This document shows positions 26,801 to 41,800 of a stretch of 64,000 nt of DNA, piece by piece. The DNA lies in contig CP136067.1 of NCBI GenBank assembly GCA_032622095.1, forward strand, positions 82,424,705-82,488,704, in the 5' to 3' direction. A model generated the notes under the pieces. That model saw nothing but the letters and a program-made list of their open reading frames with translations, did not search any database and was not told where the DNA came from. The translations under genes and the position numbers were made by a program. This stretch comes from Siphonodentalium dalli. Taxonomy: Eukaryota > Mollusca > Scaphopoda > Gadilida > Siphonodentaliidae. Within the stretch, counting starts at the first letter, position 1, and every line of letters starts with the position of its first letter.

Positions 26801-29800
26801 ATAAAGCCATGCCCGTATATTATTCAGTTTTGCGCACATTTATCTATATAAACGGGTGCTTGTGTTTATATATATTTTTTCGTTTACCGGAATAGTCCAA
26901 GTTATATTATATATGCATATCAAGATTGCATATATACGCGAAGACTTGCACAGTTATTAGGCAATTATCATCTTGTAAACATTCCAATTTCCAGATGCCA
27001 TTAGTCGTGTGTCAATAAAGAGCGTTTCGTTTTAATTTATCGTAACGCGGTAAAACAACACAAAATTGGTTTATTGCTGTCGGATTTAATCAATTATAAT
27101 CAAGTCATTCATTACCAATATGATATGATAAGTTCATTTTTCCTTGGTTATGAATCATGTATATATTTGGGCAATATGGTGTTTATATATATTTCGGAAT
27201 ATTGCTTCCCCCACCCCATAACAATCTAGCCGACTGTCACTGATGGAAATTAACTGCATCTATGCATGGTTATTGGCCTATAAAATTAGCACTCTAGCGA
27301 TGCGGTCTATTGAATATCCAGGTCATAAATCGACCTCAATGTGTCAATTACGCATAACAATAGGGTTATAAAATATATAAATGTTCGCCGTGGTTCATTT
27401 AAACATCCAATCATATATAACACCTTTTGAAGGAGGGATAATAATCCGGTTTAATATGGAATCACATATTCAAGTGCTCTTTATTCGCAATATATCGTAA
27501 TAGTGAACGCTCTTTATTGCGTCAAGGTAAAGGGACTCGACTTAGAACAGTTGTTCTAGTGATTGTTTACTGATTACAACAATACAGGTCAATACATGTA
27601 CATGAACTTCCGATATGCATGCTTTATATATCCTTCCATCATTGTCATAGCAATTTCCGCTTTATTAAACTCTTTTTATTCGTACCATATTAGGAAAACT
27701 CTTAACGTGGAAAGCTCTTTATTGAGCCAGGGTGAAGGAAATGGGGACTCGACTAGTTGTCATCGTGAATTATTCATCAACATACTCCCCACTTTAACTG
27801 CAATTGTATGTATTCGTAACCATGACTGACTCGTCAAATTAAACGCTCTTTATTTGGTATATGTAATCGGTTTCTGATTTTGCGCAACAGGTTTCCCACA
27901 GAAATCCCGCCAAATATCACGTAAACGAACATCGTTTGGAAATGAATACAGCATATGCCTAACTGAGAGTCACTAGAATGAATGAATGATTGTAAATACG
28001 GGACACTCGGGGCATATATACGGAAAATTAAAACAACATCGCGAACACGCACCCGAATAAAGTTCACATGCCGGCTCGTGTTTTTATAAGCTTTATACGA
28101 AAGTGTTATCTACCCCGCTCAATCGTCCCTCTATATTTTTTGTCAAAACAATACCGTAACTTTCCAAACAGCACTTAAGACAAATCACAAGTGAAGATAA
28201 CTCACCGCGCGATGACAATTCACCATGTGTACACAATGCTATTGATATGCCCCGCAGTAATTCCATTACACTCACGCGCTGATGTCGATTCCGGATTTTC
28301 CATCGCCATATAGGTAGACATAATTAACTCCGACTCTGATTCCCTGTTTTTAATTAGTTTACCTCGCTTGACGTCATGCGAGGTTTTGCGATGGAGATAG
28401 CCGACAACCGGTGGTGGTATTATTTATTTATTTCTCGGCTTATTTATTACGCGATTTTTATGGGACTTGGATCATTGTGATCACAATAGGGGTGGCTTTC
28501 CGATAGAGTTTTGTTGTTTCATGAGGATACTAATCCTTTAAATTGAAATAATATATACCTGTGTTTACCTTAGGATACCATTTAGTTAGTTATGTGTTCT
28601 ATGTAACACATGGCAATCGGATATTTCTTCGTTAAAAAGCTTTATTAGAATAAAGAAATTCTGAACAATTCATCAGCAGTTTGGTCACGTGACGTGTCGG
28701 GCCATCTCGTGCTAACGACAAGCATATCCCATTAGCGCCCAAGGGCCATAATGAACTTACATATTCACGTAATTTAGTTAGTGTTATGGGATTTTTTCGC
28801 AGGATAAAATGTCATTAATATTCTAGAGAACGCCCTTATAGGTGGAAATAATAACAAATATCATTGGCTGATCAAAATATAATGTCTCCTGGATTGCAAT
28901 GAGTAATTTTTATCGCATTCAATTATGAATATATCGCCTGTGTTTTGGTATGTGTGAGATAATTGTCAACACATCATTGACCCAGGGACCAGCCGAGAGG
29001 GCGATGTGGGTGAAGAAGTCTCCCTATTCTTGCTAACTTCGCCCATATTTTGCAGCCGGGCGAAGTTTAAGTCAATATTCAATATTTTGTTTCGTTTAGC
29101 AATTTTTTTCGTATTCATAAGCATTGTTTAATTTGTTTTTGTATTCATAAGTGCACAGGGGTTTGTCAGAATGATAGTAAATAAAAAATATAAGATATAT
29201 ATAGATATATATAGATATATATAGATATGTAAGTAATAAATAAAGAATAGGGTTGCAACTAGGGGATTTTTTTTTTTTAGTATCACGAAATTTAGAAACG
29301 TGAAAAAACGTTCCGCTCGTGGCACTCTCCATATTCATTGCTATTATGACTGTTATACATCAACGTGACCGCTGTGATTTACATTTAGCATGACATTGGC
29401 AATATCACCTTATGTTCTCTTTATATCACCGCAACGCCAGGTTTCATTTTCGAACCGTCCGCTGATTTCGTGGACACACGACCATGTACATCCGTTGTAA
29501 TTAGTTGGCGGTGTCGGGCAAAAATGTACACATATAATAAAAGGGCCGAGGAATCTGTGCCGTTTGCATCATGCTGTCCGAATATTTCTGGGGCATGTTA
29601 ATGTTAGTAACGATGTAACATATCCAAGATTTAGGTCGAAATATTCGGACCACTGCTGCAAACGACTTCGTCCAAGAGTGGATCAAGTTTTACAGGACAC
29701 CGTACCCAGCAGCGTGTCACCGAGGGCAGCCAACGCTTCGAAAATGAAACTTGCCGTTGCGGTGATTTAAAGAGAAAATAGGTGATGTAGTCAATGCGAA

Positions 29801-32800
29801 ATTAAATTTCAGCCACATGCGGTCATATTGATGTATAATAGTCATAATAGCAATCTGTCTGAAGATCGCTACAATCAATAACGTTTTGGCTTTCCTATTT
29901 TCGACGCAAAAAAATTATAAATAAACATTTGTAGGTCAAATCACTAATCCCCTTGATTCAATCCTATACTCTTATTACTATTTATTATTACTACTATTTA
30001 TTATTATTTGTATATATTTATTATTATTATTATTTATTATCATTCTGACAAACTCCTGTGATAAGTGGTTGTAAATAAACAAACAACAACATGCTGTTCT
30101 TCCAAAATTATTATATAAAATGCTACCATTCTCTCACAATTATGTTTGGACATTATTCATAGTTATTTGAGTGATGATTTGAACATAATGATTCCATATT
30201 TGAACCATTGTTTCATCATTTTAATTAATATATTACATATCTCCTATTTTCGTTATATAGGCGACTACTGTACTAGCCGATTTCAATTTTGTAAAGCACA
30301 CTTCACCCTATTGAATGCCCACTTCGCCTTATTATTGTGACAGGGAGAAGTCACTTCGCCCTGCAAATCAGGTCTAGGCTGGCCCCTGCATTGACCTCCA
30401 TTCTCGCAATATGAATATAACGAATCATGAAGGGGTGTTTATGTTTTGTGCCGGTTCATAAAATGCATTGAAAATGCCTCTTCTATTCCCTGTATGTTCA
30501 TTAAATTCTCCCTCTTGGAACCTCATTATGCAAATGACCAGCAATATATTTTGAGTTCTTTCTGGCATGCTCCAAGTTAATAAGCGATAAGTAAATAATG
30601 ACATCTATATTTCTATCATTTGGTTGATAAATAAAGCTTTATAGTTTCAGCGGTGGACAATGTATGTGAGTTACTTCAGAGCGACAAGGAGATTTTGATT
30701 ACAGCCTTGACTCAAAAAACTGTTGATGTGAAAGAAGACCAAGTGAAAACAGATCTGACTGTGCCAGCTGTAAGTTGTACGATAACAGTTTTAACTCTTT
30801 GCTAACTGGATACTCACTGGTGAGTAGTTACATGTTTCCTATCCATATGTTTGGAAAAGGATGTTGAGTTAGTAAACTATGCCTTAGGCCCAACAAAAAT
30901 TTAAATGTCTGTTTGGTGTTGCAAACTTGCAAGTCAGAAAAAAATATTATTTTAATTGACTTTTTTATTTTGACATATTGTTATGGATTTCCGTGCCTTA
31001 TATATTATCTGTATGATTGAGGTAAACTTAATTTTGATTACCAGTATCTGTGTATAAACTGTAATAAACAGTATTCTTTGACTAAAAAATCAACCATTTC
31101 AGAGACTGTTTTTAGTCAAGTTTTTAAGTTTATTTTTTAAAAACTATGCAGGTTTTAACTTCTATTAGAGATTTGAAAATCGTTATATTTTGGTAGAACC
31201 CTATCACACAGATAGTGTCCTGATAGCTTATTTATGGAGAAACTATTCAATGCCTCTTCAATGCATGTTACAGATAATTAGATCACCATCAAGGCTGATT
31301 ATAAATTTCCTAAGGGTTTAGGTCAAAATTGCAATATTTGTAATATAAATTTGTCAGGTTATATGTTTTTTTGGGGTATTTTAACTGTATAACAGTCAAA
31401 TATGGGCCACTGGATGTAGACAAAATTAATAATCATGACTGCGGTTATATTGACAATGACCTGACCTGTCATTACACCTCAAAAGAATTTTTTTTTGCAG
31501 AAATCATGGTTTATTCATTAAAGATGCATAATCCGAATTAACGCTCCCAAATTACTATTTCTTTGGCTTCGGGGGTAAAAATATTTGATTCGAGTCCAGG
31601 AAACCACCTGTCAAAGCTTGGAGTGATCAGATATCAATTTTTTATATCTATTATTTTTCACCACCGGTGCTTTTTAGTGGCCTAGAAAAAAGCTGACGAG
31701 CCGATGGTCTCGGACCAAATTGCGGATGAAGATGGATAACTCTAAAATTAAGTGGCTATCGTTGAGCAAAATGTTGATAATTGTTATTGTTGGAATGTAA
31801 TGATATGGGGACCATTAAATCGGATTGAGTACCTTTAAAGAGAAAAAGTAAGTAAACAAAGTAAGTCACTTCAAATTTTGTTTAGGACAATCTCCTCGAC
31901 CTAAGGCTTATACTTAGGCTTCATCTACATGATGCACATTCGTTGAATTCTCATCTCTTTTTACAGGCGTATTATGGCCGAGATGCCTTGTGCAAAGCAC
32001 TCTACAGCAAACTGTTCTCATGGCTCATTCAGAGAATCAACGACAGTATTCAGGTAATTTATTTAGAATTATTCTAGTGCTTTAGTTGATACGGAAAATT
32101 GTGAGTAACCAAGTCAAATGTTTATTTCTTGCAATGGTTTTCAGTTTAGCCAAAGTTTCTGAAAAATGACCAAAAAAATTCAGAAATGTCAAAAAAATTG
32201 GCCTCAATATTATTCTAGCCAGCGGACTTGACTTTAATTCTCAACAGAGATATCATTTTAAATTAGGAAAAGATTATGCTCATATTGAAATCGAGTTCAA
32301 GAAAAAATTATTGACATTTCGTGGTTAGGATGTTATATATACTTATACTTTTGAACAACCCAACAACCATATTGTCTAACCTCTGATTATCTAATTATTT
32401 AATTATAGTATATTATATTGGTTGTCTAATTAATTATAGGTAAAAGAAGAAGGAAAGCGGAAAGTGATGGGTGTGCTCGATATCTATGGATTTGAAGTGT
32501 TTCAGGTAATTATGGATAGCGTGGTGAAATTTAGCATATTTTAGAATGACATGCCGCATCAGGCCTTTTTATTGTGATGACTGATGTTATGACATAAAAA
32601 CCTCTGAAAAAATAAATTTGAAAAAAAACCTGTCCGTAGTAGATATGTGTTGAATATTAGTGTGCATTGAGCTCTAACATATCTGTGTAGTGTGTGAAAA
32701 GTGACTACAATTTAGAAAATGATTAGCCTATCCTCATGCTCTTCTTACAATTAGTCATTGTGAACTAAATTACACTAATTGTAACTCCATACAATTGAAA

Positions 32801-35800
32801 GGCACAGGATGGAATTCAGGATCACATATTAGAATGGAGAGGTATCAGTTTTTAGACAACAATAACAATTGTGAATATCAGGGGCATTATGTCATGTTAG
32901 GTAATCCCAGTCATACTCTGGTAGTACAATGTCATTTTAATATAAGATTAAATGAGTTTATATGAATAACAGTTCCCATGCTTAACTATTTGCAGAAAAA
33001 TATAAAAAATAAAAATAAAACACTTCCTCCCTCATTGATTTGAAAAAAAAAAGAAAAAAAAATCCCCGAAAACCAAAACCCTGTTTTGTTTGGCCTAAAT
33101 TTGTTTCTTTTCTCTGGTACTGGGGCATTTTATCTTTTCCGTTTGTTGCATAACAAATTCAAAACTTAAATTCTATTTTTAGATTCAAGATCATATCAAT
33201 GCATTCCTTATATAGCTGAACATTGCTGAAACCATTACATTGCTTAATTTTTTTTCTTTTCAGACCAACAGATTTGAGCAGTTTATCATCAATTACTGCA
33301 ATGAGAAACTGCAGCAGATATTTATTGAGCTAACTTTGAAAGAAGAACAAGAAGAATATATAAAAGAGGTATTATTCCTTAATAACTTTCTATACTAATT
33401 ATCATCTGTTTACAAAATGCTAACATATTTGACCCTTTAATGGGTTGGTATCCTGTATATAACTTCATGCTGACTTTATTTGATAACTTCAGTGCAGACG
33501 TACGCCCACTCCCAAGTTAAATATTCAACTCCGTTTGGTCAGTTACATTCCCTATCCTAAGAGATGAATCGGCCAAGTAATAATCACTTGCAATTAACAA
33601 AGTTACCATTTCATCAAAATCCTTCCTACTTATCGCATGGCATCGTTCACAATTATTAAAAAATTAAGAGAAATCAGAGTCAAACAAGGTTTAATAGTAT
33701 TGTAAATTTCTTCATTGTTTTAGCAATGTTTTTCATTATGCATGGCACTTGTTATATTTTTACACAGTTAAAGATAAGACCAATGTAAGTTCTTGTGTGT
33801 GTAAACCTACATAAGTAATGTCTGTAAAATCAATTAATGTATTTGAGCAGGTGAACAAAATATTGTGTCTTCTAGCAGCTGCTATGCACCACCCATTATG
33901 ACTGGCTTTGTTACCATCCATTTCAGCAATCAGAACCAACAATTATCAGTTATCTATGAATTGTCCCCCACAGACCTATTTACATTGGTACGGAATATTG
34001 TTGTTGTGCAGCTCTGATGTTTCTATCAAATTTCCAAATGAGTTAGCTTCAGTAACAGGCACCGATATGTTAAGGCACCATCTACATTCTTGGCAAAATT
34101 CTCCCTCGTATTAAATGTTCATCTATTATAGTATCTAAAATGATACTTACATATTATTTACTACAGTGAATTGATCTGGCCCTTGTATCATGTTGAGTTG
34201 AAGAGGTCAGATCACTGGATCAAACAAGGTGCCACAGGCAGAGAGTTTGATTCAGCAATCTAACCTCTTCAACAAGATGTGATGCAATGACCAGATACAT
34301 TCACTGCAGTGACAATAGATGTGATGCGATGACCAGATACATTCACTGCAGTGACAATAGATGTAATAGATGTGATGCGATGACCAGATACATTCACTGT
34401 AGTGACAATATGTTTATTATATGACTTGAACATGACACATATTAAACCGAAATAACATTTGAGTGACTTAAAATCATGTAAAATGGCGAATGGCAATAGA
34501 TTGGAAGAAAACAAATAAGTGATTACCAGAAACAACTGTCTTCAGTGCATGCTCAATGATACAGTACAGTGTTATGACAATGGATCAAACTGTAGTTGAT
34601 CTGATTGTCGGGAAATGATCGCCATACTGAGGTGGTATCTGGTGAAGAAAACGATAGCCATATAATAAAATGGTTTATGGTGCTTGATCTCACGTGTGAA
34701 TAAATAGCGTGATACTGGGATTTATTGAGTGTTTAAATTTTTTATTTTTTTATTATTATTATTATATATACATTTAAAACGCATTCCACGAAAAATTTGT
34801 TTCAATATGCGTACATCGAGTGGTTAAAAAATCTAAATATCTAAAAAACACATGAGCAACAAAGATAAAATGTGTAGCTGATAACAGACAAGTTCAAATT
34901 CTCATAAGATAAAAAGATGACTTGAGATAAAAAAATTACCTGATGAATAAGATCGATATTGTTCTAAAGAAACTCGGATAAAAAGTATTGGTGTAGTTAT
35001 AAACTGAAACATATTTTAAAAAGGTGAGTTTTCAATGCCTTCTTAAAGTCACTTGGTACAACACCATTTAAAGATTTGAAAACAAACATCGCACATTTGA
35101 AAGTCCTTCTGTAAATGAATGTCATCATGTGTAGGGACTTTGGACTACCCTTTATGACTAAGTTTATCATATCTGGCCAAAATGAAAAACATATATAGCA
35201 TTTATAATAAATCTTAATAATGTTATTTATATTCTATTTTCAGGGTATTGAGTGGATTCACGTTGACTTCTTCAACAATTCCATTATCTGTGATCTTATT
35301 GAGAAGGTTTGTACATGCATATCTGCATAACATATGTCTTTATCAGTGTTTCTGTTGTAGTTGGAATTCTAATGCTATAGTTGTGTTTACTGAAGGGGAA
35401 AGAATCAAAGTTGAGTGAGAGTGCCATGGTTTACACAAGTTTTGAAAAGTAAAACAAATTCAAAACTTCAAGCAGACATTATTTGCTTGCAAATACAGAG
35501 AATGGGGGGGGGGTGTGGGGGAGGGTCGAGTTGTTTGAAAAGTGAAGGCTTCCTTGCTACATCCCTGAAATAGGTCACTCATTTGCAGCAATTACTAATG
35601 AGAATAAATCTAAAGCATGTTTTCACCATTGACCATTAATGGCGATCTTTATCTTAGATGATCTGCCCGACCAAAACTCAAAACCTGGTAAAACTACTTC
35701 TTTTGAACGGCGATATCTGGCCATCAAATATAATTACCTACATACTGGTATTCATGAGTTGAAAAGAAATTTTGCTTTTGCATAACACTTCTGCCTAATG

Positions 35801-38800
35801 GCGTCGGTGTCATTGCACATGCTCAGATTCTTTCCAGCTCATGAATATCTTGAGACCAAAATGTAATTATTACTTCTAAATTTTTGGCTGCATCATATTG
35901 AATTTTTATTCACCCTTTTGAAAAAAAATGGCCATATTATGTGATTGGTTTGTCTTTCTAGCCGTCTGTCTGTCAAGCTGTCCATTAGCATTTTTGGTTT
36001 CCATATGATAACTTTAGTTTGGGTTATTTCATCGGAACTAAATTTGGTATGTGAGTTTTCCAGACCAAATTACAGGTCAAGTTCGAATTTGGGTTCATTC
36101 CGATTATTTTGTACTGACTGAAAACTCTTTTAAACTTAGAATTATCAATATTTGAGATTTCTGGATGATAACTTTAGTTTGGTTTATTTTATAGGAACCA
36201 AATTTGGTATGTGAGTTTTTCAGTGACAAATTTGGTATGAATCATGTTTTTTGTATATTTGGAATCAATGTGATTTGTCGCATGTTTGATCACATAAAGT
36301 ATTTGAGTCAAAGATTGCTTGAGTGTATGTGTATTCTTTTATTGTTTGAGAATTTTTTCCCGATATTTTGTATCTGTATGTCATAATTTTTAGAAGATCA
36401 TAAGTTTTAACTTTCTCAGAGTTTGAAGATATCGCTATGAAAAGTATCTTTCATTTAACTTAACAATATGATATCAATTCATGGAATTATTTGTTGTTGC
36501 TCAATTAGCACTTAACCCTTTACCCAACAAACCGGCCAAAACCGGCCAAATAAAGCTTCAACAGCCTAAAATATCTTCGGTCTGTCTCAATAGAACCATA
36601 CAAATATTGATATCATTGGAACCGGCTCCTTGACCACATTGTGATAGTTAGTTATGCCCTGTGCCAATGCATTCTTTTATATATGCGAGTCGACCATAGG
36701 TCGCCTCGCATATATAAGAGAATGCATTGGCCTAAAAAAAATCTTCTTTTTTTAACACTTTTTACCATTTTTTCTTACATTCTTTAACAATTTTATAATT
36801 TTTAATGTGTTAAGCCAATGCATTCTCTTATATATGCGAGGCGACCTATGGTCGACTCGCATATATAAGAGAATGCATTGGCACAGGGCCCTTCTGTTGG
36901 GTAAAGGGTTAAGGCTCTATGTCGATAAACTGAACTGGTGCCCATCACTCCTCCAGAAATTGCAGGTGCATGAACTAGATTCCTGACTCAGCTCCACACA
37001 TGTTTATAAAGTTTCCAGCCATGTTGATTTCAATTGATCGACCATTACAATAATGAAATGTTGTTTCTCTGCAACTGGACGCGTGATTGACAGGTGTTAG
37101 TTCCCCAGAGATATTTGTTGCTTGCAAATAACTCTCGTGGAGATATATTGGAGGAAACTAAATCCGACCAATTATGGAACCATCTCCTTTTATACAAACA
37201 TAATATATGCAACAAATGAATGAATTTGAGCCATGGATGAGTACAAAATACACTCATGTGCTATATGAACGATGCATACAACATAGTAATTATAATGAAA
37301 TTTAGTTTATGAGTTCATTTTCAGTATAATTACCATGTTGCTTGCATCATTCATAGAGCACATGAGTGTACTTTGCATTCATCCATGGCTCAAATTCATT
37401 CAATTGTTGCATATATTCTGTTGAGTATAAAAGAAGATGGTCGAATAAATGGCCGGATATAGGGTACAGTCCCCCCTTTAATTTCATACAGTTATAACCA
37501 AAAAAAAGTTTAAGACAAATTTAGTATAACATGATATGCATGCATGTTATAGAATTTGTCTCCAAACTTTTTGGTTATAACTGCATAAATTTAATTGAAA
37601 CAAGAATTAATTCTTATTTACCTTTCTTTGTAGAATAATGTAGGAGTCTTAGCCATGTTAGATGATGAGTGCCTGCGACCAGGGAATGTCACAGATGCCA
37701 CATTCCTGGAGAAACTCAATGAAAATTGCTGCAACCATAAGCACTACGAGAGTCGGGCCTTAAAGAAAAACCAGTCCGATAAGAGTCTTCCACATAAGGC
37801 CTTCAGACTCTGTCATTTTGCTGGTGATGTAAGTAAAGTAGCAGTTTTTAACCGCTGATCATCTGTTAAATTTCAATGAGAATTAGAATCTTTAAGATTT
37901 TCATTTTGAATCTTGGAAATTTTACTCATTTCCTGTAAAATTGAGATAATTATTTTGACAATTCTGAACTGAAATCTTTACTCTTCTGATGCTTATTAAA
38001 CCAAATTGATGACTAAATTAAAACCATAATGGTCATAGCCTGTGGGAGGCCAAATTCACATTTGTCTGTTAATTACACTGAAGCATAAATCAATTACACT
38101 TAAGTGAATTATGCTTAATTAAGCAAAATTGGCCGAGTCTCACTTACATTTAAGCATAACTAAATTAAATTGAATACCTTGGATAAAATGGTATAATCTA
38201 AAAATCTAAAATTGTATAATTGTTGATGGTGCCTTCACATATATGCCCTTGAAGTATTATTTTCACTCAACAACTGAGATATGTCAAAGTTTCACTTATT
38301 TCAAGCTCAGGGGAGTTTTGAAAGAGGGTATCTGAATAAATCATAAGTATAATTGAATTACACATCGTTATTGACACTTGTTTTATTAACCAGGTGATAT
38401 ACAACGTGGAAGGGTTTATTGAAAAGAATAATGATCTGCTCTACAGAGATCTGTCACAGGCCATGTTCTCTGGTAAACACAAGCTGCTCAAGAAACTCTT
38501 CCCAGAAGGTAGGTACCATATTTTGAATTGTGTGATCATTATTATCCATTGTTGAAAAGCTTGTTTAATTTTAATTTGAGGCATTAACCCTTTACCCAAC
38601 AAACCGGCCAAAACCGGCCAAATAAAGCTTAACAGCCTAAAATATCTTCGGTCTGTCTCAATAGAACCATACAAATATGGATATCATTGGAATCGGCTCC
38701 TTGACCACATTGTGATAGTTACAGTTATGCCCTGTGCCAATGCATTCTCTTATATATGCGAGTCGACCATAGGTCGCCTCGCATATATAAGAGAATGCAT

Positions 38801-41800
38801 TGGCCTAAAAAAAATCTTTTTTTACCATTTTTTCTTACATTCTTTAACAATTTTATAATTTTTAATGTGTTAAGCCAATGCATTCTCTTATATATGCGAG
38901 GCGACCTATGGTCGACTCGCATATATAAGAGAATGCATTGGCACAGGGCCCTTCTGTTGGGTAAAGGGTTAAACTTTAATGATTGGCTGTAGCTAGTGTT
39001 GCTTCAATGAAGTTGCCTGAGTTTTGGTGATATATAAATTTTTTAACGTTTTTGTAGCATAAAAGATTTACGGTGGTGATCATGTGGACAATTTTTCAAT
39101 CTTACAGAAATCTCATGTTTTCATATATTTGTATATTCGAAAGCCTGCATATTGTCAATAAACTGAACACTATATTTAGCTCAACTTGAAGCCCACATTT
39201 ATGGCAGTTTTGAAAATTTATAGGCATGTTTAGGATCGCCTCTAGGTGGGAGCTATCTAATTTGAACAATTTACGAAGAAAAATGTGGCCACCAGCAGCC
39301 ATCTTGGATTTTACTCTTTGCATGGCTAAATCCTTTAGCACACCCTACAGGCTATCATCACCAAAAATCATATGGAACCTCAGGGTGACCTCTAGATTGG
39401 AGCCATAAAAAATTTCTGAATTTTATTGGAAAAAAATGGTCACCTGCGGCCATCTTGGATTTTAATTTTTAAAGATCTTTTCATGTTCACATCTAGTATT
39501 ACTTGGACATTTAACTTTCTGCATTCCTATAATCGCTCCATTGACTGTAACACATGAAATATTCTCCTCTCCAAGTTGAGCTACAGTGTAAATGACACTT
39601 TCATTGGTCTATAGGCATAATCTGTCAATGGGAGACAATTTGTTTTTCAAAATCAGATGATCTGTTTTGAGTAGAAGAAATATTTCTAGAAGCCAAATCA
39701 CATTTGATTGTGGTTGAATCTCAGTGACACTCACCATATTGGAATGATATTGTGTTTTATCGCAGAAAATAAACAGATGCTTAGATCAGTCGTGACACCA
39801 AATTCCCCAATTCATGTGTTTATTAAATATATTTATTATGCAGGGAATCCATCTTTAAAAAACTTGAAGAGACCACCGACGACAGGGACTCAGTTCAAGG
39901 TCAGTGACTGAATCCTCTAAATACATTAAACCTTTCTTTACTAAATGGATTCTACCATTCAGTTATAAAAGTATAAATTGGAATTGTCTATTATTCGTCT
40001 GGAGGGATGTTCAAGAAATATAGGTGGACAACAGACAGACGAAGAAGATAATACAAGCACAGAATAATTCCTATTCATTGGTGCGAAATTTTCAAATAAT
40101 AAGTTACATAATAAGTTCAACAAATGGCCTGCTACACACATAGCGATCTGTTTAACTTATTATACGAACATCTACTAAGGGAACTACTCGCCAATGAGTA
40201 TTTAGTAAAGGAATGGTTAACATCATCTTTGATTAACATAAAAATAATTGAATAATATATATTTTTTCCTGAAATTGTTTGTTCATTCAATATGATAGAT
40301 AGTCACTTGATATACAATAAACTCAGTATCACTGACATTGCTTCTCCGTATCACCAGCAGTCATCACTGCAAGCTGTATTGTAAAAGAAATGACAATCTT
40401 GGGACTGTTTCCTGTTTATCCATACTGTAGTAACATTAATATGTAATCAACTCCTCCCACAGTTTTGCTTCCATAGGATTGAAGAGTAACAAGTCTTAAC
40501 AATTCCATGACTGGAGCTTCCTGAATTTTTTTTTGTGAAAACCATGTGCCAATGCATTCTCTTATATATTCTCTCCTGCTATGGGAGACTCGCATATATA
40601 AGAGAATGCATTGGCCTAACAATATTTACCTTGACCTGTAAGCCAGTGCATTCTCTTATATATGTGAAGCTCCCTATGGCAGACTTGCATATATAAGAGA
40701 ATGCACTGGCACATGATCTTTAATGCTGCTCCAGCGCATGCTCCCATCAGAGAAGGGTTAAGGTGTATTAATATATCATATACTTCAATTATTCAAACAG
40801 ACTTGTACAGTGGTATCCAAAGGATTCAAGCTGATGGGAATTGTTGAAGATTTGCAAAACATGATGTGCAATTTGAATTCTAACAGAATTGTGACCCTTT
40901 TTGATAACTCAAACCATAGTTTGGTGAGGTCGATTCATAGGCGGGCATCTACAGATGGTGATACCATGATAACTTCAGCTGATTTTGTAGATATTTTATA
41001 TATGATACTTGCTCAACAATGTCTTTGATCCAGTTCAAAAACTTGCCAGGTCCCGCCCACTTTGGGTGGAGTTACGGCCCTTAAAGGGGTACTGTAAACT
41101 GAATCTGGCCATTTATGGGACCATCTCCTTTTATACTCAACAGAATGTATGCAACAAATGAATGAATTGGTCCATGGATTAGCGCAAAATACACTCATGT
41201 GCTCTACGAACGATGAAAACAACATGGTAATTATAATGAAAATGAATTTAAGACTCCAGTCATGATAGTGCGATAACTTGATATTCAGTATATGAGACAT
41301 GGTATATCAGACTTCCTCAACAGTGTTGTGTATGACAGCCAGTTACAATTAATCTATTTTCAATCCAAGCTACCGAAAATCGAGAGCACATCTGATACAA
41401 TTCTTTTTTACTTTATATCTCAATATTAATACTTCATTTTTTTTATTTGACAGAATTCAGTAGCTGCACTCATGGAAAACTTATTGTCTAAGAACCCTAA
41501 CTACATTAGGTGTATAAAGGTAGGTAGAACATCAAGGATATTCACTGTATAATTTTATCTGAAATCTTTGTCGCCCCAAATAATAAGTATTTTGGTGGAT
41601 CATAACTATAGAAATGAGTGTTGTTCATGCATCCATCAGAAACGCTTGCTGTTCAAATGATAGCTGGGTTAGCAGTGATAGCAGAGTTTGAGTGTTTCAC
41701 CTTTTTGTCGACAGTTTCTATTTTTTTTATTGACGGATAGTAACTTGAATATTATTCAATAAAATTTAGGATTTTGCTGAATATTTTGGTGTTCAGATAC

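Noticed and set aside
40800-41028. An open stretch between myosin exons 15 and 16 with AG and GTGAG-like borders near 40800 and 40923
   Set aside because: The possible exon lengths (124 or 113 nt) are not multiples of three, yet it would have to fit between two phase-0 borders; the protein is continuous without it and no domain is visible.
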